Source: a virus
Length of the DNA stretch: 49,482 bases
Reading direction: 5' to 3' (one strand)
IMG/VR virus record: IMGVR_UViG_3300035180_002092
Coordinates: 1 to 49,482 of that record
In this document: piece after piece, positions 35,436-45,200 of the stretch
Layout of the letters: each line of letters starts with the position of its first letter
Position numbering within the stretch: the stretch's first letter is position 1
Notes under the pieces: generated by a model
Database searches by the model: none
What the model was told of the DNA's origin: nothing
What the model saw: the letters and a program-made list of their open reading frames with translations, nothing else
Translations under genes and position numbers: made by a program

Positions 35436-35867
35436 TTAGATCGTTGATACAGTAAATGCTGTTGTGACTGGTTTAATACCTTTTGTTAATACTTTTATTC
35501 TTATATCAAAGAATCTAAAATCAATTTGATTTTGAACAATAGATATATTAGATATTGCGGCTATTTGCTCATCAGCACTCACTCTCTGAAAAGATTTTAC
35601 TTGTTGCTCTTGTAATTTTTTTAGGTTTTCTAAAGAAGTATTAAGTTGTGATTTGGCAATTTGAACAATTACAGAATTACTTAAGGGATTACCAACAATG
35701 GTTCTAGATATATAAGAACCATACCAAGGATGCTGCGGATTAGTCCCGGCAGTTGTTAAACACATTTTTAAAATATCTTGTATTAATTTTTCACTATCCG
35801 TCACGACCTGTAACGAACCGTTTTTAATTACAAGATCCCCTTGATTAATTTTTAAATCATATGACAT
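35436..35867 (-). CDS. Baseplate wedge protein, gp25/GpW-like
   Basis: A 143-residue protein with the gp25-like fold pattern: LKINQGDLVIKNGSLQVV (residues 5-22), EKLIQDILKMCLTTAGTNP (26-44), HPWYGSYISRTIVGNPLS and the terminal strands FFDIRIKVLTKGIKPV. It bridges sheath and baseplate and has no lysozyme catalytic residues. AGGGG precedes the ATG. It lies between the structural gene at 35932 and the baseplate J gene, the order seen in contractile tails. The 64-bp gap upstream contains a short AT-only palindrome of doubtful meaning. Confidence 0.85.
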   Translation of the reverse strand: MSYDLKINQGDLVIKNGSLQVVTDSEKLIQDILKMCLTTAGTNPQHPWYGSYISRTIVGNPLSNSVIVQIAKSQLNTSLENLKKLQEQQVKSFQRVSADEQIAAISNISIVQNQIDFRFFDIRIKVLTKGIKPVTTAFTVSTI

Positions 35868-35931
35868 TTATGATTCCCCTATCTTTCATAATGCCTAATT
35901 ATAGACAATTTATAATTCAGAAAGATTTGGA

Positions 35932-37596
35932 TTATATTATTCTTTTCGTCTTGTCTTCATAGATCTTGTCCATTAAATTATAAAAATCTTTAACTGAACT
36001 AATTAAATCATTAGATGCTTCTGATAAGCTCACATAATGTGCTGGAATTCCGGCTTGAGCTGCTCTAAGAATAGCATCACCATCTAAGAAGCCAAATAAA
36101 CTATCGCGTGGCATTAAATATAATCCTCCCATAATTGCGATTATATCACATAATCCTAAGCCGCTAAATTCACCCATTATAATTTCTACTATTCTTAATG
36201 CGGAATTTGCTGTTTTTAATATAGATTCTCTTTTACTTAATAGTGATTGCAAATTTTCTGCATTATTACTACCAAAAGAATCTGGCGTATTTGATGTACC
36301 TAAACTTGGTAAACCTAAAGCATTTGGTAAAGCAAATCCTCCAACATCAGGTTCCGCACTAACACTAGCTATTGATGAATCAAATTGATTCATTTGATTT
36401 TTTATACTTGACATTATAATTGAAAAATCATTATTTTTAATAAATTCTTCACTTATTTTATCAGAAAATAATACACCTTGAACCGACGATCCTTGTTCTG
36501 GTCCATTTATAGATGGAACAGGTAAATAATAATAATTTTCTTGAGCTTTTCTTATCTGACCTTGCGCATCAATTAATTTATCAATCATATTAAATATAAT
36601 GTTAATAAATTTTATATATTGATATGTATTATCTTGTTTAATTAACTTATTGAAATTATTAATTATTGTTGGATCAGTTATACCAGCTATGTTTTTAATA
36701 TAATTATTTAAATTTTTATTTGCTGTGCCACTATCTGTAGCATTAATTACAGCGAATCTATCTCTAATTACTTGTTCTATTATTGGTCGGCTTACAAATT
36801 CATCATTTTTAATTTGTAGGTTTGATTTAGATAATACAAATGGAACTGCTATTAATTTATTGGAATCATTAACTGTTAAATCAATAATAGGGTCTACTAA
36901 AAATGGCTTAATTATATGCTCAAATTTAAATGATGATAATTTTGTTGGCGAAGCGCCTGTAATATCTTGATATTCCGTTAATTTTGTTGGAGTGCTGTAT
37001 ACAAAACTATCAAAATCCATTTTATATTGTGAGTTTGTTATATCTGTATCATTAAATGCCACTTCATTTAATGGCGCTATAAATTTTCGTATATTTCTGC
37101 CAGAAGATAGCGCTAATGTTGATGCGTCTATACTAGTTTGTGCAGAAAATATATTTAATGTTTTTGATATATAAGTTTCTCTTTCAATAGATAGCTTTCT
37201 AAAATCAGGCTCTTGATTCTTTAAAATATTTAACTTGAATATACCGTCTATTTTTCTATCTGGATCAACGATATTATCTAATCCAGGATTATATATTTTT
37301 TTATAATCAGAATCTGCCACAGGAAATCCAATTATTCTAAAAAATGCGTGACATCTGCTTTCTTGAGGTGATTTATTTAAATCGCACATCTTTTTTAAAG
37401 AAGAACTAGCATCACTAATAGTAAATGAATTGTCAACTATTCTATCCAAATCATTTTTTTGTATTTTGGTTGTAACATTACAACTCCTAACTTTATCAAT
37501 TGCAGTGATAAAATCTTTATATACTTTCTCAATATCAAGATTAAAATCCTGCGCAGTTTCAAAATTAGATTGATTGGGAGTTTTTGTGTCAACCAT
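35932..37596 (-). CDS. Baseplate-region structural protein, unknown
   Basis: A 554-residue protein with mixed helical and Asn-rich segments, no transmembrane helix near the start, and an apolar C-terminal stretch (LCDIIAIMGGLYLMPRDSLFGF, residues about 480-500). Cysteines are few (SRCHAFF, SCNVTT). Its ATG shares a base with the stop of the 729-residue membrane protein (TAATG), so the two are probably made in a fixed ratio. Position between a spike and a gp25-like wedge implies a baseplate or tail-tip role. I recognise no family. Confidence 0.65.
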   Translation of the reverse strand: MVDTKTPNQSNFETAQDFNLDIEKVYKDFITAIDKVRSCNVTTKIQKNDLDRIVDNSFTISDASSSLKKMCDLNKSPQESRCHAFFRIIGFPVADSDYKKIYNPGLDNIVDPDRKIDGIFKLNILKNQEPDFRKLSIERETYISKTLNIFSAQTSIDASTLALSSGRNIRKFIAPLNEVAFNDTDITNSQYKMDFDSFVYSTPTKLTEYQDITGASPTKLSSFKFEHIIKPFLVDPIIDLTVNDSNKLIAVPFVLSKSNLQIKNDEFVSRPIIEQVIRDRFAVINATDSGTANKNLNNYIKNIAGITDPTIINNFNKLIKQDNTYQYIKFINIIFNMIDKLIDAQGQIRKAQENYYYLPVPSINGPEQGSSVQGVLFSDKISEEFIKNNDFSIIMSSIKNQMNQFDSSIASVSAEPDVGGFALPNALGLPSLGTSNTPDSFGSNNAENLQSLLSKRESILKTANSALRIVEIIMGEFSGLGLCDIIAIMGGLYLMPRDSLFGFLDGDAILRAAQAGIPAHYVSLSEASNDLISSVKDFYNLMDKIYEDKTKRII

Positions 37597-39785
37597 TAGC
37601 TGCCCCCTTCACTACCAGTATCATTAGACTGATCATCACCATCTCTTCTTGGCTTTCCGTCAGACTGATCACCATCACCAACAGATGGAATTTCAGCATT
37701 GAATGGAACATATATGAATTGATAATCCATTTGTTGCAATGTATGCGTTGGAGGTGAATTTATATTAGTACATAAAATATTGTCATTAAATGAAACCATC
37801 ATACTTCCAGTACCTGAACTGTCACTGGTTAAATTAGCCTTAAATGATGTATATCCATCATATTCAAATTTGCTAACTTGTCCAAATGTTGGGTATGCTT
37901 TAATTTTATCAGCTATTGTTTTAGCAATATCATCTGGGATTCCGGTTGTAATTGGTTGAGAATTTCTTTCTTTTAAATCTACTGAAATAACAATTGGTTT
38001 TGTTGTAAATTGTTTTTTAGGCTCAATTGTAAATTTACTTTTACAAGGATCACACCCAAGATTAATCATTGATCCTAATGCACTACTAGTATCATCTTTT
38101 AATTTTTGTAAACATGATGTGGCTGTAGCCTGAAATTCTGCTACGCCCTGATTTGTCATATTAACTCTTAATGCGGATAATGCGGTTTCCAAACATTGTT
38201 GTGCTCCTATTGGATCTGGGAATATATTACCATTTTTACTATTTACCAAATCACTTAATTCAGCGGTTTTAAGTGCTATGTCGCTTCCAAGTATGATGTT
38301 AATCATATCTCTGGTTTTAGCAACATCAGTTATACAAGAAGATGTTATTATACCAAATCCAACCAATGCATTTTGATTTGGCTTAAATGTATATTCTATA
38401 TCGCTAAATACTTGTCCGTCAGTTGGTGATAATACTGGATTATCAGAACTAATTCCAGGCATATGAATAAAATTCTCTAATGATGCTTGGGCTTTTATGG
38501 GAGTAACACCATCAGTATCAAATCCAGTCAATACTGTTTTAAGATCATCCTCATATCCCACACCACCGCCAAGACTAATAGTCCCGGTTGAGACTGGGAT
38601 TGTAGAATTATTATATAGGGGCAATACAGGCGATGTTTGTGCCAACATAATACAATCTTTAAATCTAATAAAACGTGGTTCTCCTACACGACCCCATGCA
38701 AATGGATTATACCACATTCTAAGATCTACGGTATATGGCGCTTGTTTAGCAGATGTAGCGCCATTTATTTTCATTGCGGTCGGATAAAATATTGGCTTAA
38801 AATAAGGCGGAGCATTACTTATATCAATTGGCACATCATATCCATCAATGATATTCATAAAAGATTGCGGAACAGTTTGCTCAATATCATATAATGTCCA
38901 GCTCTCTGGCCTTATTGTAAAATTAAGATTATCAAATGGAGCCGGTAATTTTACATTTGTCTTAACTTCTGCACTATTCAAATATTGAAATACGCCAGTT
39001 TTTCTTGTATAAGTATGTTTTACAATATCTGGGCAAATATCTGTGGTGCTACAACCGTCAGCATCTTGTTTGTTAGAATCACATGGTGGAATAGCGAATG
39101 CTAAACTTAATATATCTTTAATTACATTTATTATTATTCCAAATAACGATAATAATACAAATAAATCTTGAAATATACATAAAGTAACACCAAGCTTTTT
39201 TGCAATGGCAAGTACAGATGTGACATTCGCCTCTTGATATGCATCAACAAGCATTGCTATATTTCTAAGAATAAGTAATATTAATTTAATAATTTGAGCT
39301 ATAATATATTCTATTAATGCTAGCAACAATAGTAATAATGCTATAATCATAATAATTAAAGCAAATATCGGAAACAGATTTAAGAAATCTGGAAGGCAAA
39401 CAGTAAATAATCTTATGATTGCTTTTGCAACCTTAAATGGATTCGCGTATGCGCAAAAGATTTCAATAATACAAATAATTATATTTAAAATAGGTAAAAA
39501 GAATTTATAAAGCATAAGAAAAGGCATGAATTGATCAAGCAATTTCATTATTGCATCAAAAATATCCGTAGAAAAATTTAAACTAAGATGAGGTTTTAAT
39601 GCCCCAGATGGAATAAGCATTTGTAGTTTATTAAATAGCCCCAATAAATTATCTGGAAATCCATTTGGTAAAGGATTTATATCCAAATTACCCAAAGAAA
39701 AAGGCTGTCCGAATCCAGGGATCGAAGGTCCGCTTGGTCCAGTTGGCATATTTAGAGAAACATCATTTGCGCTACATGGTGACAT
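37596..39785 (-). CDS. Multi-pass hydrophobic baseplate-module protein, unknown
   Basis: A 729-residue protein. After a Gly/Pro-rich N-terminus it has a hydrophobic block: about residues 88-113 (LMLYKFFLPILNIIICIIEI), 135-172 (two strongly apolar helices around FPIFALIIMIIALLLLLLAL) and 202-222. The C-terminal 480 residues are soluble-looking and beta-rich, with many cysteines (CLETALSAL, CLQKL, LGCDPCKSKF). It ends in a charged Gly/Asp tail. Multi-pass segments are unusual in a virion tail gene; a role in penetrating or docking with the host membrane is inference. GAGATAATAA precedes the ATG. Confidence 0.68.
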   Translation of the reverse strand: MSPCSANDVSLNMPTGPSGPSIPGFGQPFSLGNLDINPLPNGFPDNLLGLFNKLQMLIPSGALKPHLSLNFSTDIFDAIMKLLDQFMPFLMLYKFFLPILNIIICIIEIFCAYANPFKVAKAIIRLFTVCLPDFLNLFPIFALIIMIIALLLLLLALIEYIIAQIIKLILLILRNIAMLVDAYQEANVTSVLAIAKKLGVTLCIFQDLFVLLSLFGIIINVIKDILSLAFAIPPCDSNKQDADGCSTTDICPDIVKHTYTRKTGVFQYLNSAEVKTNVKLPAPFDNLNFTIRPESWTLYDIEQTVPQSFMNIIDGYDVPIDISNAPPYFKPIFYPTAMKINGATSAKQAPYTVDLRMWYNPFAWGRVGEPRFIRFKDCIMLAQTSPVLPLYNNSTIPVSTGTISLGGGVGYEDDLKTVLTGFDTDGVTPIKAQASLENFIHMPGISSDNPVLSPTDGQVFSDIEYTFKPNQNALVGFGIITSSCITDVAKTRDMINIILGSDIALKTAELSDLVNSKNGNIFPDPIGAQQCLETALSALRVNMTNQGVAEFQATATSCLQKLKDDTSSALGSMINLGCDPCKSKFTIEPKKQFTTKPIVISVDLKERNSQPITTGIPDDIAKTIADKIKAYPTFGQVSKFEYDGYTSFKANLTSDSSGTGSMMVSFNDNILCTNINSPPTHTLQQMDYQFIYVPFNAEIPSVGDGDQSDGKPRRDGDDQSNDTGSEGGS

Positions 39786-39827
39786 ATTATTATCTCATAC
39801 TAATTTCTTATATTATTATATATCCGC

Positions 39828-40184
39828 TTATTTAGATTGTCCTGGTAATTTTGGTTCTAATTCACCTATTTGCATTGGATTAATTCCAACTGATGTTTGT
39901 ATTTCATTAATAAATTTATCGGCAAATAATTCTATTGCTTCATTTAATTTTTCAGCATCAACACTTAATACATTGTGGTGCTTTAAAATGCATGTAGCTA
40001 ATTTCCATAATCCAGTTTTAATATCATTGTCCATATCTACTGAAGAATATTCTTTTAATTGATCGTCTGGTCCATCACTAATTGCGTCTAATATATTAGA
40101 CGCTAATTTTGTTAATTGTTGATGCTTTGCTTCTTCAGCTTGAAGCAATAATTTATTGTAAATTATGTGATTTAATTTTTTCAT
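39828..40184 (-). CDS. Small helical protein of 118 residues, unknown
   Basis: Begins MKKLNHIIYNKLLLQAEEA and is almost wholly helical (KLASNILDAISD, KTGLWKLATCILKHHN, KLNEAIELFADKFINEI), with a short extended C-terminus. AAGGAATATT precedes the ATG. It lies nine bases from the stop of the spike gene and just before the multi-pass membrane protein, so a tail-assembly or chaperone role is plausible. No homology recognised. Confidence 0.6.
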   Translation of the reverse strand: MKKLNHIIYNKLLLQAEEAKHQQLTKLASNILDAISDGPDDQLKEYSSVDMDNDIKTGLWKLATCILKHHNVLSVDAEKLNEAIELFADKFINEIQTSVGINPMQIGELEPKLPGQSK

Positions 40185-40192
40185 AATATTCC

Positions 40193-42211
40193 TTAAATAG
40201 ATCCTCCAAGAACTTTTTTGACTGCGCGCCCTTGTAATGTTAGTGTTTCACAATCAATAGTTATGTTTGCATCAGATGTAATAGCAATTCCTTGCCCAGC
40301 ATGAAGTACTAAATTACTTGGTGTTGCAATTTTAATTCCTTCATCATCAATTCTTATAAGAGTAACTCTGAGACCAGAATTAAAAACTCTTATATCTAAA
40401 GCTGCCCCAATATGACCATTATTTTGTTTTATAAATCTACTATCTGTTGATACGCCCATTCCACCAATTTGTACAAATACATCTCCATTCATTGATATAG
40501 CCGCGCTCATATTTTTTATATCTCTTCCAATATTTGCTACAACTCCGCCAGCAGTATCTAGCCATAATGATTGTCTATCTACTGTATTTGCTCCAATATT
40601 AACATCTATTGATCCATCAAAATTTATTGAACCAGAACGCCCGCCAGCATTAGCATCTGGTCCGCCTACATTTATAGTATCAGAAACTACTTTTTCTAAT
40701 AATGGTATTTCATTTACTTTTGAGGCACTGAATGATTCATTTTGTTTATCACCAGATGGTTTTATAAAACTTGATAGTTGATGTGTATAACATGTAGACA
40801 TCACATCATGATATGCTGTACCATGCCTAATATTTGATTGAGTAATCCTATCTTGTGGTGCCGCTTCGTTACCATCATTACTTAATTTAACAGTGCCCAT
40901 ATCTAAACTAAAAGTGCCAGAATTAATATCAAAATTAGGGGCGGCAAATGAATCCTGAAAAATATCTAAACCATCATCTCTAAAAATTAATTTATTTGGA
41001 TTATTATTATCATCATCTCCAAATGTAGAATAATTCTCATATCTAGTTAATAATGGAATATTTCCAGTTTCACTGGATGCTGGCACATTTAATTTAAATT
41101 GTCCTTCTTTATCAATATCGAAAAAGAATCTACTTCTATTTCTTGCATAATCTTCATTAGAATTAATATCTGGTAAAACAGATTTTCCATTTTTACTAGA
41201 CAAATCTTTTCTTGCGTTAATTTCGAAATGATATGCTAAACTTTTTCTTTCTAATTCTTTTATTAATTTAAATGATGCAACTTTATCTGTGCTAGTAGAC
41301 TGTAATGTATTCTGATCTTTCCCAACAGGCAGCGGGGCTCTATTTAAATCTAATATATTTCCAAAGATATCAACAACAGTACCTTTAACTGTTTCTATTA
41401 AATAATTAGGGGCAACCAACGATAAACTTAATGTATCCGATCTGCTTAATCTTCTATTTGGTCTAGTATATGATTTTGACGATAATTTATTATTACTATA
41501 TAATTGTGACTCTAATAAATCATCATTTATATTTGATGTTGGCTGAAATTCATAAACTAATTCTCTAGACTCTATGAACGCTGGATTTTTATTTGATCCT
41601 GCAACTGCAGAATTGGCTCTAACTGTAGGATCTAATCCAATTGTAAATAATTTGTCATTATATTCATCATTTTCTACTTTTGAATTTGGATCAAAATTAG
41701 TATTTGGATGAAGATCTCTTTTAATTGTACCTTCAACTTTTCGTGTAGCTAAAGTAAAATGATTTTCATTATAAAAATTAGTTGTTATTAAATTTTGATT
41801 TGTATTAATATGTATATTATTATTCGGAGCACCAATTAAAATATTATTTTTTGTATTTTTTGTATTATACAAGGATATTTTTGTATCATCATTTGATTGT
41901 ATTAACAATTCATTGTCTGTTAATTTTGGAACAACAGTCAAATCTTCTGCTAAAAATGATACGAAATAATATTGCCCACCAGAACCAAGCCCAACAATTA
42001 TTGGAGTTCCTATGGATGGTTTTGTCCCAATAAATAATCCATTATTATAAAATAATGAATGAGGAGCTGGAACATCTATTGGTAAAGGATGTTGCCCTTT
42101 AATATCGGATACAGTAGTTAATTGAACTTTTAATACTTGCGTAACGCTATCATATCCTACAATAGCGCCCCTTTGTAAAAGACCAACTTCCTCATCAAAA
42201 ATATCACTCAT
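40193..42211 (-). CDS. Central spike / baseplate assembly protein V-like
   Basis: A 672-residue protein from the ATG at 42211, whose first base overlaps the hub stop (TAATG). An ATG 17 codons upstream lies inside the hub gene and is rejected. Residues 9-100 give the gpV/gp5 OB-fold: LLQRGAIVGYDSVTQVLKVQ, then HPLPIDVPAPHS and GTPIIVGLGSGGQYYFVSF. The middle is variable. The C-terminal 170 residues are repeated short beta strands (GSINFDGSIDVNIGAN, GGVVANIGRD, MNGDVFVQIGG, LVLHAGQGIAITSD), as in the trimeric beta-helix spike. It should puncture the outer envelope at the tail tip. No lysozyme domain is present. Confidence 0.85.
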   Translation of the reverse strand: MSDIFDEEVGLLQRGAIVGYDSVTQVLKVQLTTVSDIKGQHPLPIDVPAPHSLFYNNGLFIGTKPSIGTPIIVGLGSGGQYYFVSFLAEDLTVVPKLTDNELLIQSNDDTKISLYNTKNTKNNILIGAPNNNIHINTNQNLITTNFYNENHFTLATRKVEGTIKRDLHPNTNFDPNSKVENDEYNDKLFTIGLDPTVRANSAVAGSNKNPAFIESRELVYEFQPTSNINDDLLESQLYSNNKLSSKSYTRPNRRLSRSDTLSLSLVAPNYLIETVKGTVVDIFGNILDLNRAPLPVGKDQNTLQSTSTDKVASFKLIKELERKSLAYHFEINARKDLSSKNGKSVLPDINSNEDYARNRSRFFFDIDKEGQFKLNVPASSETGNIPLLTRYENYSTFGDDDNNNPNKLIFRDDGLDIFQDSFAAPNFDINSGTFSLDMGTVKLSNDGNEAAPQDRITQSNIRHGTAYHDVMSTCYTHQLSSFIKPSGDKQNESFSASKVNEIPLLEKVVSDTINVGGPDANAGGRSGSINFDGSIDVNIGANTVDRQSLWLDTAGGVVANIGRDIKNMSAAISMNGDVFVQIGGMGVSTDSRFIKQNNGHIGAALDIRVFNSGLRVTLIRIDDEGIKIATPSNLVLHAGQGIAITSDANITIDCETLTLQGRAVKKVLGGSI

Positions 42212-45200
42212 TAATTCCCACCAGTAGTTTTTTGTGGCACATCTTGAAATGCTATCCAGCAATCTACTATATATCCAAATAATGCCGCTCTTATTTTATC
42301 ATTTGCTGGCGGTCTATTTGTAGAAACTGATGCGGAAGCGGAGGCTGAAGCTGGTCCTGCTGAAGCTGAAGCTGAAACAGAAGCTGAAACAGATAAAGCA
42401 ATTGAGTTATTTTTTGCTTGATTTCTTGCCGCATCAATTGCTTTTTGTGATGGAGATCTTCTATCTTTATCTGCACTAGCATCTATATTGACCAGAACAA
42501 CATATACGGTATCTTTCGGAAATATTTGATTATTATTTGAAGTAGATCCGCCAGTTTGTAATTCATCAGACTTTCCAATTAAAATATTTTTTATATCATC
42601 AGCAAAACTTAATAAATCACTATTTGGCTGAGTATTATTATCATAATATATTCTTAATTCTATATTTGCTATAACATTATTTCCACTAGTATTTTTTGAA
42701 TTAACATAATATGCAGCTTGAGACATCATGTTATCTATAACTTGTTTATTTGCAACCATGAAACTATTCTGATCTTGATTTGTATTACTACTTCCATCTT
42801 TAGATGGGGTATTTGGTAAAACTGATTTATTGGTTGCGTTTGGGTCCATTTGAATTACGCCATAGTTATATTCCTTTCCAGAATTAGATTGTCTATCTAT
42901 AATATAGCCAGCAATATCTCTATTGTTATAAATCATTTTTCCAATAATATCTAGTGGTGTTGGAATATATTCTCCAGGAGTATGACCATATTGTAACTCT
43001 AATTTTGTTGTAAAAGATGTTCCAAAATTAAAAGTATGAGCTACAGAAGTTACATAAAATAATAATCCACGATCTTCTAAATATATTACTTCTCCTGGCT
43101 GCATATATTCATTACCAGATATTTCTAAACTTCCTTTTAATACATTTTTTCTAGCACGACTCAAAATCATACTAGCATATGGTCCGCACTGTGAATTTGG
43201 ATCACCTAAAAATGGCACACTGATGGGGCTTGGCGCTTGAAATCCATAATTTCTCCAAGTATCATAGTCAACAGCAGTTGCAGTAACTAAACCATTTCCA
43301 CCACCCTGAAAAGAATTAAGCCCTTCTGGTCCCTGTTGAGTAAGTGCTGTATATTTATTATATACGCCTCTAACTTGCACACAAGTATATTCTGGTTTAT
43401 TTTCAGATATAGTAAGACTTCTAATTTGAGCTCTTTTTATAATATATCTAGATCCTGAATTATCACCATAATCATTATAACTTTCATCCTCGATCATATG
43501 TTCAAAAACTTCTGGAATATTAGAGTTTCCATATACTGCTGGTGCTAGCATTTGATTTGCCACTTTATTATTATCTAAAGACTTAAATTCTTGAGAATTT
43601 ATTAATGCAGAATAGAATAATTTTATAACTTTTTGTCGTTCCTGTAATTTTTCTTGTAATTCTTTTGATAATTTAAAAATATCTATAGATACTTTTGTTT
43701 GTATAACAACCACACCATCCTGTGTATAATCTTTTCTTAAGTAATCATCTTTTCTAATTTTTTGTCCGGATTTCGCTTGTATTCTTGATATTAATTGATC
43801 TACATATGTATTGGCTTTAAAAGCTGGAACATTGCTCATTGAATATCCACCAGAATTCAATGCTTGTTTTGTTAAAGCGCCTATAATAGCAGTATATCTT
43901 GATGTATTTGGAAATATATTTTTATTTGATGTTGCTTGACCTTGAAAACCTCTAATAAAACTATTAATTTTTGATGACGCGCTTGGATCTGTTATATTTG
44001 ATATCTGATTAAGATCTGTAATTATGCCATCTGGAGAAGATACGAATGCAAAAGGACCGACGGCATTAAGCGTACTTAATATATATTGTCTGGCATCGTT
44101 ATCAGCAGATTCCCCACCAGATTCTGTTCCCAAGATAATAGCACAATCTAATCTAACCAAATCATCTAAAATTTCAACTCTCTCTTTAAGAGTTTTTATT
44201 TGATTAGCAAATAAATCATTTAAGAATTGAGGAAATACTTGGATACCATATGCTTGCTTCATATACATCATTCTATAAAATATAGAGCTTGGCATTCTAT
44301 TATATTGTGCCGGTCTAACTCTTATATGACCTTGCGTATCTGCAAAGACCTCTAAATTAAGTAAATCTGCCGCAGTTTTTATCTTATCACTAACAGACTG
44401 AAAATCATCATTATATAACTTTGTTCCATCTGTTAGCGCTTGATTAAATGCGGCAATATCATAGTCCTTATTATAAAAATCATCTACTATAAAAAGATTT
44501 TTATCATCATTAGCTCTTACATTATAAGACATTCTTCTTGTAAGATTATTCATTTGTCTTCTTAATTCTTTTCTTGAATTACCATTAGATGCAGATATCC
44601 CACTATTACTGGAATCAACATTATTAAAATAATCATACGATGCATCAGCACCAGCTAAAGCATAATTTTCATTAAAAACAGATTCTTCTTTTGCCATCTG
44701 TTGCAAATCTTCATCTATTGATTTACGTAATTCGTTAACTTGAGATTTTGTTGTTTCAAGATTAGGATTAAGAAATGGCGCTTCTCCAAAAAAATTAATT
44801 GTTCCCATTGTTATAATAGCATTATTTAAATCCTGTAGTTTATTAATTTTTGCATCAAGACTATTATTTCTTTTCAAAATACTCAATTGAGCTAGTTGTG
44901 CAAGACTAAATGCTTTTTCATTAATAACTAAATTATTAAATGGAATAAAATTACCCCACAACGCATTTCTTTTTACCAACTCGTTTTGTAAAGAAAAAAT
45001 GTAACTATGTGATGCATCCTGTTGGCTTTGACTATCACGACCATAACTATCTATATTATTTGCAGATCTCCAAAAATTAGAATAATTATATGGTTGACCA
45101 GTAATTGATAATGAAATTACATTCATTATATCATGCCCAGCAAATGGATCTTGAAATAAATTTGGATTTCCTGTTTTATTTGGAGGGTTCATTAATAATG

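Noticed and set aside
35868-35931. Operator-like palindrome AATTATA...TATAATT in the gap before the gp25-like gene
   Set aside because: Seven A/T-only pairs are expected by chance in this composition.
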